From the NCBI GenBank assembly GCA_018401935.1, contig JAGYJQ010000007.1, forward strand, positions 62,001 to 126,000: DNA of 64,000 bases. The letters run 5' to 3'. A model generated the notes under the pieces. That model was given only the letters and a program-made list of their open reading frames with translations, made no database searches and had not been told where the DNA came from. This document shows, in pieces, positions 9,232-18,450 of this stretch (position 1 is the first letter of the stretch; each line of letters opens with the position of its first letter). This stretch comes from Balneolaceae bacterium. Lineage in GTDB: Bacteria; Bacteroidota; Rhodothermia; Balneolales; Balneolaceae. A program made the position numbers and the translations under genes.

Positions 9232-12079
9232 ACTCTAGTTCAGACGGGTCAATGACTATCTCACAAACCAATCGGATGGAGCGCCCATTAATAATGGTAG
9301 GTTCAAAAGCAACCTCCGATGCCAATCGGGCATTAATTGCGTCCACTAAATCTGGACTAAGCTCCGCATTGGAAGCCGAATCGACGGTCTCAAAACGATC
9401 GATGATGCCCCGTTCATTAATAAAGAAGCGGTAGGTCACCGGGCTTATAATGACCCCTTCGGGATAGGAAATGCTTGATAATAACGCCTGCATTCCCCCC
9501 CTGAAAGATGGGGTACTATCTAGGTCAGTGCATGATTGATAATCATCTATAGTCGATTGCCCCTCTACCGAGCTGGCTAAATCTGAAATTTGGTTCAGTG
9601 AATCATTTAAAAATGAGTCTATGCTTAGTGAATCGGGTTGTAATGAATCAGCCGAAAATCCATAAACCTCTAAGGAGTCACTTAATGAGCTGTCAACGGC
9701 AACGGCATAGGGATTTTCAGGAGGGGTTAATTCTATCTTTAACCGTACCAAGTCTGGATTTTTTACCGGGTTCTTAAATACAGAGTCATAGACCGCTAAG
9801 TAGTTTCGAGCCAAATCCCAATTCGGGCCTGTGTACGGGAATACGTCGTACCATACCGGCTCTACAAGATTTGAGTCTAACAAGGCATCTAGCTCTTCTT
9901 CTTCCAACGGATTAAGTAGGCTGTCTTCTAGGCTAATTTCAATGGAATCCTTAAAAGCTTGCAACTTAGCTTGTTCGGTAACCCAACGATTTTGTTCGTT
10001 TAGCCACCGAGCTTGATCTTGTTGGTACAAACTATCCTGGGTTATGTTCTCAATGTAGTGAGTAAGACCAATGCGATAGGCTTGTTCACCAAGAATTGAA
10101 TTGCCTGCTGATATACCCCAACTAAATAAAGAATCTATCCCAAGCTCGTCGCCCATTTCAAAGCTGTTATACAATTGCCGAAACGTGTCATACTCACTTG
10201 GTTGTACGCTGCTGTCTTGCTCCATAGGAATGGAAAAACGTTCTGCCGTGCGCTCTGCATAGACGGTATTAGGGAAATTTTGAACAATTATTTCACCCAA
10301 TTCTTTTGCTCGATCTAATTGATCTCTGGTTGATGCAATCTCAGCTAGAGAATACAAGGATACGGGGGCTACTTTACTTTGCGGGCGTTCTGACCAAACC
10401 TTAGAAAAATAATATTCTGCACTATCTGTATCATTCAGATTTAAAAAAAATAGGTTCCCAATTCCGTAATAATAGGTGGATAGCCGTTCATAAGCCGAAT
10501 CTCTGTCAGCTGGGTCAAAGGGGATGGCACTTATGTCAATAGTGTATTTTTCTTGAAGTTGGAGGACAGCATTCTCATCACTGCTGCTATCAAGTTCGCT
10601 GCTGTCTTGTGTTATAGAATTACGAGCGAGAGATTCAAAACGCCAATAATCGGTTAGGGATCTTCCCATCCAAAGAGCATTGAACTGCTGAGCGGCATCG
10701 GCACTCACTCGTTGGTCTAACTCATTTAGGAATCCGCTATTGGAAGTCGTGTTTGGCCCTGAACTTGATTCGCGATCGATGGTAACAAGGGTATTTGCTC
10801 GGTCTTCTTGTTCTTGTTGAAGCCGCTCCAGTTCCGCTTGTTGCTTCTGCTGAATTAATTGAATCACTGAGTCAAATTGGGCGGGTTCCAGTGAGCCCAA
10901 GTACAATAAACTGTCTTCCAATTGAATGTTCGATTTTAACCGCGCATACTCACCGAATGATGCGGATAATTCTTGGGCATTATAATATTCTGGAAGATTT
11001 TCTGAGGGCACGTTAATTCGTGCTGCTGAATCGTAATAAGCGGCAGCGAGGCTGAAGTTGTTATCGTTAAACCGATAAATATCTGCTAGGGCATTATAGG
11101 CTAATGCTTTGGTACGCGCTTCTGCCGGAAATTGTCGGTCCCTTAATAAATCTAAGAAAATGGTTTCGGCCTTCTTTGGTCTGTTTCTTTGCAGTTCGGT
11201 TAGCCCTAATTCCAAACGAAGATCAGCGACGTATTCCGTATTTTTATCATCCTTAACCATAGCTGAGAAAACGGAATACGCTTCATCGACTAAACCAAGT
11301 TGTCTCGCCACATCCGCCTTTTTCTTTTGAGCCTCGAATTGAATTTCATAATTATAGTAATAATCCGATACGCGGTCAAAGGCAGTAAAGGCATTCTGGG
11401 TATACCCTTGGAAATCATTAAGCTGCCCTAACAGAAAAAAAGCTCGCTCTTTTAACGCTCTACCGGGTAATGAGGCGGCCGATTGCTCGAGCAGTGGGAT
11501 CGCTGCCTCATAATTTTGTCTTGCTACGTATAGCTCTGCCAACATAGTGAGTATTTGAGCTTCCATATTATCCATCCACTGCCCATCAAAGGTAGTTCGT
11601 TGTTCTTCTAAGTACTGCACCCCTTGCGTGTACAACTCAAGCTCCATAAAAACTCTAGCTTTCCAGAAAACGCCTTTTTGTTGCAATAAGGGATCATCTG
11701 TGGTCAGCAATAATTCATCGAATTTTTGATCAGCAGAAAAGTACTCTGTTCTAAAGAAATAGGACTTGCCGATTAACTCTAAGGCATTGTCCACCCATTT
11801 ACTTTCTTTGTGATCTCGTAAGATATCAGCGCCTTTATCAATGGTGCTTTGGAGTTCTTGCATTCCAGCACCAAGTGGGGTTTGGTACACCCTGATGGGA
11901 AGTAGGAAATTATATTTCCGGGCTTGATCTGTGCTTTTGGTATACCCCTGACCGTAGCTTAACTGGGCGTTGTAAAAGGTGTTGTAGAAGGCATTGAAAT
12001 TGACAAATCGTGATGAAAATTGCCCCGAACAACCTAGCAGTACAACACTGAGTAGTAATATTCGGGACATAATTTGCAT
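9230..12079 (-). CDS. large TPR lipoprotein with C-terminal TonB-like domain
   Basis: A 949-residue lipoprotein: signal peptide with lipobox LLGC and acylated Cys17, then an N-terminal segment rich in Phe, Tyr and Asn (NFNAFYNTFYNAQLSYGQGY), many TPR-like helical repeats to about residue 680, an acidic Ser/Asp-rich linker (about 745-850), and a final domain of about 95 residues (FRGGMQALLSSISYPEGV to the end) resembling the TonB C-terminal fold, including FEPTIINGRSIRL. The N-terminus recalls SprE/PorW lipoproteins of type IX secretion and gliding; this is a resemblance only. It follows pyruvate kinase and probably shares its transcript. The start could be Met1 or Met4. Confidence 0.78.
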   Translation of the reverse strand: MQIMSRILLLSVVLLGCSGQFSSRFVNFNAFYNTFYNAQLSYGQGYTKSTDQARKYNFLLPIRVYQTPLGAGMQELQSTIDKGADILRDHKESKWVDNALELIGKSYFFRTEYFSADQKFDELLLTTDDPLLQQKGVFWKARVFMELELYTQGVQYLEEQRTTFDGQWMDNMEAQILTMLAELYVARQNYEAAIPLLEQSAASLPGRALKERAFFLLGQLNDFQGYTQNAFTAFDRVSDYYYNYEIQFEAQKKKADVARQLGLVDEAYSVFSAMVKDDKNTEYVADLRLELGLTELQRNRPKKAETIFLDLLRDRQFPAEARTKALAYNALADIYRFNDNNFSLAAAYYDSAARINVPSENLPEYYNAQELSASFGEYARLKSNIQLEDSLLYLGSLEPAQFDSVIQLIQQKQQAELERLQQEQEDRANTLVTIDRESSSGPNTTSNSGFLNELDQRVSADAAQQFNALWMGRSLTDYWRFESLARNSITQDSSELDSSSDENAVLQLQEKYTIDISAIPFDPADRDSAYERLSTYYYGIGNLFFLNLNDTDSAEYYFSKVWSERPQSKVAPVSLYSLAEIASTRDQLDRAKELGEIIVQNFPNTVYAERTAERFSIPMEQDSSVQPSEYDTFRQLYNSFEMGDELGIDSLFSWGISAGNSILGEQAYRIGLTHYIENITQDSLYQQDQARWLNEQNRWVTEQAKLQAFKDSIEISLEDSLLNPLEEEELDALLDSNLVEPVWYDVFPYTGPNWDLARNYLAVYDSVFKNPVKNPDLVRLKIELTPPENPYAVAVDSSLSDSLEVYGFSADSLQPDSLSIDSFLNDSLNQISDLASSVEGQSTIDDYQSCTDLDSTPSFRGGMQALLSSISYPEGVIISPVTYRFFINERGIIDRFETVDSASNAELSPDLVDAINARLASEVAFEPTIINGRSIRLVCEIVIDPSELE

Positions 12080-12091
12080 GTGGTAATGACC

Positions 12092-13525
12092 TTATTCAAT
12101 AATACTTATTTTCACCATGTTGGTTCGGCCTCTTTGAGCAGTAGGCATACCCGTGGCTACAACCACCCGGTCACCTACTTTAACTTGGCCATTATCTTTA
12201 AGATAATCCTCCATGATTTTCACACTTTTATCTGTATCGAAGAGTTCTCTCAAACGTATGGAGCGAACTCCCCAAACAAGATTTAATTGGCGGCGTACTT
12301 TTTGAGATTCAGTGAAAGCAAAAATCGGCACTTTAGGTCTGAATTTAGCAATCCGGCGAGCCGTACTCCCAGAATGGGTAATCGTACTAATTAACACACT
12401 ATCTGCTTTGTCGGACAATAAAACGCAAGTATGAGCAAGTGACTCGATAATTTGTTTATCCGGATCCGTTGGTTTATTGTATTCCAGGCTATAATACAGT
12501 TGTATTCTACGTTCTTCAATCTTCCGGCAAATGCGGTCCATTACGTTTACTGCTTCCATTGGATACTTACCTGCAGCCGTTTCTCCAGAAAGCATAACCG
12601 CATCGGTTCCATCGAGTACGGCATTAGCCACATCGGAGGTTTCGGCTCGAGTGGGTCTGGGGTTCTTAATCATGGAATCGAGCATCTGGGTGGCAGTGAT
12701 AACTGGTTTACCAACCGCTCTACATTTTTCAATAATAGTTTTCTGAATAAAAGGCACTTCTTCGGCTGGTATTTCAATGCCCAAATCACCCCGAGCAACC
12801 ATAATACCATCGGCTTGTTCAATGATCGCATCGATGCAGTCAACGGCTTCAGGTTTTTCTATTTTAGCAATTACGCCAGCCTCAGAGCCAAGATCTTTCA
12901 ATAAATTTTTTAACTCTATCACGTCTTCAGGGTTTCGTACGAAAGATAAGGCAATGTAATCGGCATCCATTTTAACGGCAAATTCTAGGTCTTTTCGGTC
13001 TTTTTCCGTTAGGGCAGGTATAGATATTTTTACATTGGGTAAGTTTACTCCTTTGCGAGATTTAAGTAATCCACCCACGATGACCTTCACTTTTAGTGTA
13101 TTTTCGAGGCATTCAGTTACTTTGAATTCCAAGAGTCCATCATCTAAGAGGATGGTGTTACCCACCTCGGCTTCTTGTGGGAGCTTATCGTAGTCAATGG
13201 GTACACAGTCAGCGGTGCCTGTAATATGTTCGGACGTCAAAGTGATTTCGCTCCCCTCCACCAACACCTGTCCGTCGTCTTTCATTTGCCCCACTCTAAT
13301 TTTTGGACCTTGTAGGTCCGCTAAAACGGGGATGCTATAGTTAAATTCACGTGCGGCCTTCCGTATGAATCCGATACTGCGTTCGTGAACTTCGTAAGCG
13401 CCATGGGAGAAATTAATTCGGGCTACATTCATCCCGTGGAGCAAGAGGTTGTTAATACCTTCCTGAGTAAAACAACTGGGTCCGATGGTACAAACGATTT
13501 TTGTTTTTCGTTGAGGAGTGATCAT
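12092..13525 (-). CDS. pyk: pyruvate kinase
   Basis: Glycolytic enzyme converting phosphoenolpyruvate and ADP to pyruvate and ATP. I start at the ATG giving MITPQRKTKIVCTIGPSC, which matches the family N-terminus; a frame extension to 13558 adds 11 unconserved residues. The 477-residue protein has NFSHG, the active-site signature region IAKIEKPEAVDCIDAI, the ARGDLG motif, ITATQMLDSMIKNPRPTRAE, the ADP/K+ site region DAVMLSGETAAGKYP and a normal C-terminal domain. The TPR lipoprotein gene begins 12 bp after its stop. Confidence 0.96.
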   Translation of the reverse strand: MITPQRKTKIVCTIGPSCFTQEGINNLLLHGMNVARINFSHGAYEVHERSIGFIRKAAREFNYSIPVLADLQGPKIRVGQMKDDGQVLVEGSEITLTSEHITGTADCVPIDYDKLPQEAEVGNTILLDDGLLEFKVTECLENTLKVKVIVGGLLKSRKGVNLPNVKISIPALTEKDRKDLEFAVKMDADYIALSFVRNPEDVIELKNLLKDLGSEAGVIAKIEKPEAVDCIDAIIEQADGIMVARGDLGIEIPAEEVPFIQKTIIEKCRAVGKPVITATQMLDSMIKNPRPTRAETSDVANAVLDGTDAVMLSGETAAGKYPMEAVNVMDRICRKIEERRIQLYYSLEYNKPTDPDKQIIESLAHTCVLLSDKADSVLISTITHSGSTARRIAKFRPKVPIFAFTESQKVRRQLNLVWGVRSIRLRELFDTDKSVKIMEDYLKDNGQVKVGDRVVVATGMPTAQRGRTNMVKISIIE

Positions 13526-13757
13526 ATGAGCATAAATAATTTGATGATATTGTAACAATCTTTGGAAGATACGACACTAATGTAAAGATAATTTAATTGT
13601 TTGTAAGCTTTTGAAACGATTTCAGCATTTTTTTACTACTATGTATTAACGGTATCAATTTTATTTGGATGTTTAAAAGACCTGCTTGATACATAACATT
13701 GACACACATTTTTATACCTTATATATACACCCTATTACCTGCCAAATTTCTTACTGC

Positions 13758-15224
13758 ATGCAAAATACAATAAACATAGCATTTGGATCAGCAAATAGTG
13801 AAAGAGTGGGCAGCTTAATTATCCTATTTGCCTTACTATCGGGCTATTTGTTCATGGGCTGTAATAACGCTTACATAGAAGAAGTGGATAGGGCAGGGGA
13901 TTATGATTATAGACCTGGGTATCCTGAGCTAAGGGTGGTAGGTGCCGGGTTAGTAGATGTTGAGACCGATAGTGCCTTTGTCGAAATATCGGCTGAGGTG
14001 GTATACGCAAGTCTTGTTTTTAAAAAGGCAGGCGAAGTGTTTCAATCTTCTATCGAGCTAGATGTACAGATTATAGACGAAGAGCAACCAGATCGCCTAA
14101 TTAAGACCGATAATACTGAATATGTAATTTCTGATTCTACTTCATCGGTGGTAAACAGTCAGGATGCCTATATCATAAAAAGAACCATACCAGTGGAGCC
14201 TGGCACGTACACTGTTCGTGTGATGCTCAGGGACATCTCAAATGATAGAGAGAGTTTTCGGGAACTTTCAATAGAGATTCCAAATCCAACCGAACAGCGC
14301 AGCCATCTAACCAATATTCAGGTATTTGCAAAAGATCAGAAGGCGAACGATTCGTTTTTTGAAGCAATAACCACGTATAACTTGTCGGAGAGAAGCGATT
14401 CGGTTCGCTTGGTGTTTCAAGTAACTAATAACAAAACCAATGAGCCGCAGACCATAGATACTCGTCTGTTAAAATTTGACTCGGATACCTTACATGCTCG
14501 GCCTATGAGTTGGCCTGATTATACCCCCGCAAGTTTGCCTTATAAAGGGATTGACTATGGGGAGTTTGAAGTATTAAATAGTTCTAAGCGAATACTTAGT
14601 CAACCAGGTACGGTTACTATCGAGTTTTTCTTTGATGAACTAAAGAGAGGTAATTACCGATTTGAAGTTCGTACCCAGGTGGGTGGAGAAGAAATCTATA
14701 AGGCCAGAGATTTTAGCGTAAAAAGTCCGCATTACCCTTCACTTAGAACACCTAAAGAATTAGCTGCTCCTTTGGTGTACTTGATGGGAGAAGAAGAACA
14801 TCAGAAATTAATGTCTATCTCTGATCCAAAAGAGCAAAAATTGGCTGTAGATCGGTTTTGGCTCTCAAATATTAAGAATACTACCAAAGCGTTACAGGTT
14901 ATCGAACTCTTTTATGAGCGGGTAGAAGAAGCAAATAAGCAATTTTCTAACTATAAAGAGGGTTGGAAGACCGATATGGGAATGATGTACATTCTTTTTG
15001 GCCCTCCATGGTACGTTCAAAGGACCCTAGGAGAAGAAAAATGGGCTTTTTCTCATAATCTTTATGATTTTGAGACAAATTTTTTATTCCGAGCACCAAA
15101 GATAAATAATAAATTTTATCCATTTGATAATTATCAACTTATAAGAAATCAACAGTACTTTAGCCTACAGTATCAACAGGTGCAAAAGTGGTTGAATGGG
15201 GCAATTTTAAGAGATAATCTTTAA
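13758..15224 (+). CDS. GWxTD-domain lipoprotein
   Basis: A 488-residue protein starting from the ATG at 13758; a TTG extension to 13686 is possible but adds no conserved residues. A hydrophobic signal ends in the lipobox FMGC with Cys35 as probable lipidation site. The middle is beta-rich and unremarkable. The C-terminus has GWKTDMGMMYILFGPPWYV and a downstream EKWAF segment, the hallmark of the GWxTD domain, found mostly in Bacteroidota and Acidobacteriota and of unknown function. It lies 115 bp upstream of susC and is divergent from pyk. Confidence 0.85.
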   Translation: MQNTINIAFGSANSERVGSLIILFALLSGYLFMGCNNAYIEEVDRAGDYDYRPGYPELRVVGAGLVDVETDSAFVEISAEVVYASLVFKKAGEVFQSSIELDVQIIDEEQPDRLIKTDNTEYVISDSTSSVVNSQDAYIIKRTIPVEPGTYTVRVMLRDISNDRESFRELSIEIPNPTEQRSHLTNIQVFAKDQKANDSFFEAITTYNLSERSDSVRLVFQVTNNKTNEPQTIDTRLLKFDSDTLHARPMSWPDYTPASLPYKGIDYGEFEVLNSSKRILSQPGTVTIEFFFDELKRGNYRFEVRTQVGGEEIYKARDFSVKSPHYPSLRTPKELAAPLVYLMGEEEHQKLMSISDPKEQKLAVDRFWLSNIKNTTKALQVIELFYERVEEANKQFSNYKEGWKTDMGMMYILFGPPWYVQRTLGEEKWAFSHNLYDFETNFLFRAPKINNKFYPFDNYQLIRNQQYFSLQYQQVQKWLNGAILRDNL

Positions 15225-15339
15225 AGGAAATTTCTTTATTTAATTTGTATTGCTATTTTAAAGTAACTATTGCCTATTTATTACTAAATGGCTTTATTTA
15301 CGGTTCAATTCTAATAATAAATTAATATAGAGGTCATCT

Positions 15340-18300
15340 ATGTTTAAGAAGCTACTCTCACTAGCCTTGAGCGTGTACGTATTAAGTACGTTTGCATACG
15401 CACAAAGCGGTACTTTAACAGGTACAGTCACGGGTGCTGAGACGGGTGAAACCCTTCCAGCAGTGAACGTTGTACTTGTAGAATCCATGAAAGGTGCATC
15501 GACTGATGCTGATGGTAAATATACTATCACAAACATCACTCCAGGCACATATACCGTGGAGGTTACCTACATTGGTTACAGCACAATTTCACAGTCCATC
15601 ACTATCTCTGCCGGAGATAACGTTCAGGATTTTGAAATGGCAACAGACGTCGGTTTACTCGACGAAATCGTTGTTTCTGGTGTTGCTGATAACACTCCAC
15701 GAAAAAAATTAACTATCTCAGTTGCCAAAGTAGATGCTGCTCAGTTGAGCAAAGTACCTGCTACATCGGTTGCGAGTTCACTTTCTGGTAAGGTTTCTGG
15801 TGTACAGATCCGACAAACTAGTGGTACTCCAGGTGGGTCAGCTGACATCCAGGTACGTTCTGATAACAACTTGAGTGTGGGTTCTAACCCGCTCATCATC
15901 ATCGATGGTGTTATACTAGAAGGTTCTCTGGGTGATATAAACACAGATGACTTAGAGAGTATTGAGGTTGTAAAGGGTGCTGCTGCATCTTCTTTATACG
16001 GTTCTCGTGCTGGTAACGGGGTTGTTGTAATTACCACCAAGCGTGGGTCATTACTACAAGATGGTGATATCAATGTTACTGTACGTAATGAAGTTGGTTT
16101 TCAGGAGTTAGAGAACTACATCGACTTAGCTGAAGCGCATTACTATGACTTAGCTGATGATTGGGAATCTGCCAAAGGGACATACACTAAATTTGCAGGT
16201 GTTACCTACCCAGCTGGTTACGAAGGCGGTTTCAATCCTAATATATTAGGTACTCGAGCTACTTCCGATGATGAATATATGGACAATCCTTTTGGGGTAG
16301 TAAGAGATCTTCAAAAGGATTTCTTCCAAAGAGGATCTAACATGACTAATTATGTTGCCTTAGCAACCCGCGTTAGCAATATCAACTTGTTTACTAGTTT
16401 TGAAAACAATGTTCAAGAAGGTATTATACCAAACACAGATGGGTATAGCCGACGTAACTTCCGAATCAACTCTGATTGGCAGGTGAACGATTGGTTAAAA
16501 GTTTCTACTTCTAATTTATTTGTTAGAACAACCTCTAACACTCCTGGAACTGGTGGTGGAATTTTCTTTGATATCGTTCTTGCAGAGCCAGATAACAATC
16601 TTTTCCTTTCCAACCCAGATGGTCAGCCTTACTTTGTAAGACACAACCATTGGAGTAACGAAACAAATCCGTTATACGCTACCTATATTAACGACAGAAA
16701 TACCTATAAGCAGCGTTACTTAGGTAACTACCAAGCAACTGCTCAACTTACTGACTGGTTAGAGGCTCGTGCATCTTATTCCTTAGAGAGTAACAATGAG
16801 CGTTATACTTCTCTATATCCATATACACAGTACATTCTAGGTGGTACTGATCCTATAGGAATCGAGTATTCTCAAGGTAGTTTATATCAGTATTCTGAAG
16901 AAGAATATTCTCAAACACTTCAAACCTATCTTACTTCTAGAAAGCAGTTTGGTAAATTGTACGCAAAGTTAACTTTGAGCTACCTAATGGAAGATTACCA
17001 CAGAGAATGGTTCGATGCGTATGGATTTGACTTCAAAGTTCAGGGTGTACCTGGTTACGATGCTATCGATCCAGCGAACATCTCTGCAGATAACTTTCAG
17101 CAAGACATCAATGCTGAGAACTACTTTGCAATTGCCTCTTTTGACTATGATGACAAGTACTTGTTCGATGCTATGATTCGTCGCGATGGTTCTTCTTTAT
17201 TTGGACCAGACTCTCGATGGAATAATTACTACAGACTTTCTGGTGCTTATCGAATTACCGAAGATATAGATCTCGAAATGTTTGACGAATTAAAGATTCG
17301 TGTTGCTCAGGGAACCGCCGGTATTCGTCCTGCGTTCTTATGGCAATATGAAGCTTTTGCTCTTTCGGCAGGTAATGCGTCAAAGACACAGTTAGGTAAC
17401 AAAGACCTAAAACCATCTCAGACTAAAGAGACGGAATTTGCCATCAACGGTACGGTTCTAAGCAAATACAATTTTGAAGTTATATATGCAAAGTCGGTCA
17501 CTACTGACCAATTCCTCAATGTGCCTTTACTTCCTGTAACTGGTTACAGTAACCAGTACCAGAATGCAGGTACATTAGAAGGAGAGTCTTTCGAGTTTAA
17601 TCTACAAGCAAACCTAATCCGAAACCAAGACTTGACTTGGGATATGGGATTAACTTGGGCCAAGTCTAAGCAGACTATCACTGAGTTAGATCCTCCTCCT
17701 TTCCAATCAGGTCCTGACGGATTATTCTACATCAGAGAAGGAGAAACGTATGGTGCTATCTACGGATACTCTTGGGTTACTTCACTTTCTCAGATGGAAG
17801 CGCAACTTGGTGAAGGCGATGCTATTGCAAACTACGCTGTGAATAGTGATGGTTATGTAATTGAAGCCGGAACCGAGGGTACCCCTGATGAGGCTCCAAT
17901 TAAACTAAGAGAAGAAAATGGCGATCTTGCTTTTGTTGAAATCGGAAACGGTCGTCCCGATTGGACTGCTGGACTTTCTAATACCGTAAGCTATAAAGGT
18001 CTGTCTGCGTATGTATTGATTGACATCAAATCAGGTGGTGATATTTACAATCGTAAGAGCCAGTGGTTAACACGTGATAGCCGAAATGGTATTATGGATC
18101 AAACAGGAAAGCCTGATGATCAGAAGAAAGGGTACAGATATTACCAAGGCTTCTATGATGTGAACACTAACAACTCATATTGGGTGGAAGATGGTAGCTA
18201 TGTTAAGTTAAGAGAGGTATCTCTTAGCTACCAAATAAACCCTGAAAACCTAAATATATTAGGTGACGGTATTGAGAGTATTACGCTATCAGCTATTGGG

Positions 18301-18432
18301 CGTAACCTACTTACCTTCACTGATTATTCTGGTTATGACCCGGAAGTTGGGTCTATCCGTAATCCTTTTGACGCTACGGGTGCCTATCCAAATTTCCGAA
18401 ACTATGCATTCTCAGTTTCATTTAAATTTTAA
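15340..18432 (+). CDS. SusC/RagA-family TonB-dependent outer-membrane transporter
   Basis: A 1030-residue outer-membrane barrel that works with a SusD-type lipoprotein to import an oligosaccharide or peptide. Order: signal peptide (1-21, ending AYAQ), carboxypeptidase-regulatory-like beta-sandwich (about 22-105, GTLTGTVTGAETGETLPAVN), plug domain (about 115-235) with the SusC hallmark SLYGSRAGNGVVVITTKRG, and a beta-barrel to the C-terminal Phe (NYAFSVSFKF). A GAGG stretch sits a few bases before the ATG. The substrate is unknown because no carbohydrate-active enzyme or sensor lies nearby. Confidence 0.95.
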   Translation: MFKKLLSLALSVYVLSTFAYAQSGTLTGTVTGAETGETLPAVNVVLVESMKGASTDADGKYTITNITPGTYTVEVTYIGYSTISQSITISAGDNVQDFEMATDVGLLDEIVVSGVADNTPRKKLTISVAKVDAAQLSKVPATSVASSLSGKVSGVQIRQTSGTPGGSADIQVRSDNNLSVGSNPLIIIDGVILEGSLGDINTDDLESIEVVKGAAASSLYGSRAGNGVVVITTKRGSLLQDGDINVTVRNEVGFQELENYIDLAEAHYYDLADDWESAKGTYTKFAGVTYPAGYEGGFNPNILGTRATSDDEYMDNPFGVVRDLQKDFFQRGSNMTNYVALATRVSNINLFTSFENNVQEGIIPNTDGYSRRNFRINSDWQVNDWLKVSTSNLFVRTTSNTPGTGGGIFFDIVLAEPDNNLFLSNPDGQPYFVRHNHWSNETNPLYATYINDRNTYKQRYLGNYQATAQLTDWLEARASYSLESNNERYTSLYPYTQYILGGTDPIGIEYSQGSLYQYSEEEYSQTLQTYLTSRKQFGKLYAKLTLSYLMEDYHREWFDAYGFDFKVQGVPGYDAIDPANISADNFQQDINAENYFAIASFDYDDKYLFDAMIRRDGSSLFGPDSRWNNYYRLSGAYRITEDIDLEMFDELKIRVAQGTAGIRPAFLWQYEAFALSAGNASKTQLGNKDLKPSQTKETEFAINGTVLSKYNFEVIYAKSVTTDQFLNVPLLPVTGYSNQYQNAGTLEGESFEFNLQANLIRNQDLTWDMGLTWAKSKQTITELDPPPFQSGPDGLFYIREGETYGAIYGYSWVTSLSQMEAQLGEGDAIANYAVNSDGYVIEAGTEGTPDEAPIKLREENGDLAFVEIGNGRPDWTAGLSNTVSYKGLSAYVLIDIKSGGDIYNRKSQWLTRDSRNGIMDQTGKPDDQKKGYRYYQGFYDVNTNNSYWVEDGSYVKLREVSLSYQINPENLNILGDGIESITLSAIGRNLLTFTDYSGYDPEVGSIRNPFDATGAYPNFRNYAFSVSFKF

Positions 18433-18450
18433 TTCATAAACTTATTCATC

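Noticed and set aside
12452-12904. 150-residue open frame antisense to pyruvate kinase
   Set aside because: Lies fully inside a well-conserved gene on the other strand; its translation is low in recognisable structure and it is best explained as a codon-bias shadow.
15741-16073. 110-residue frame antisense to susC
   Set aside because: Inside the conserved SusC plug; shadow frame.
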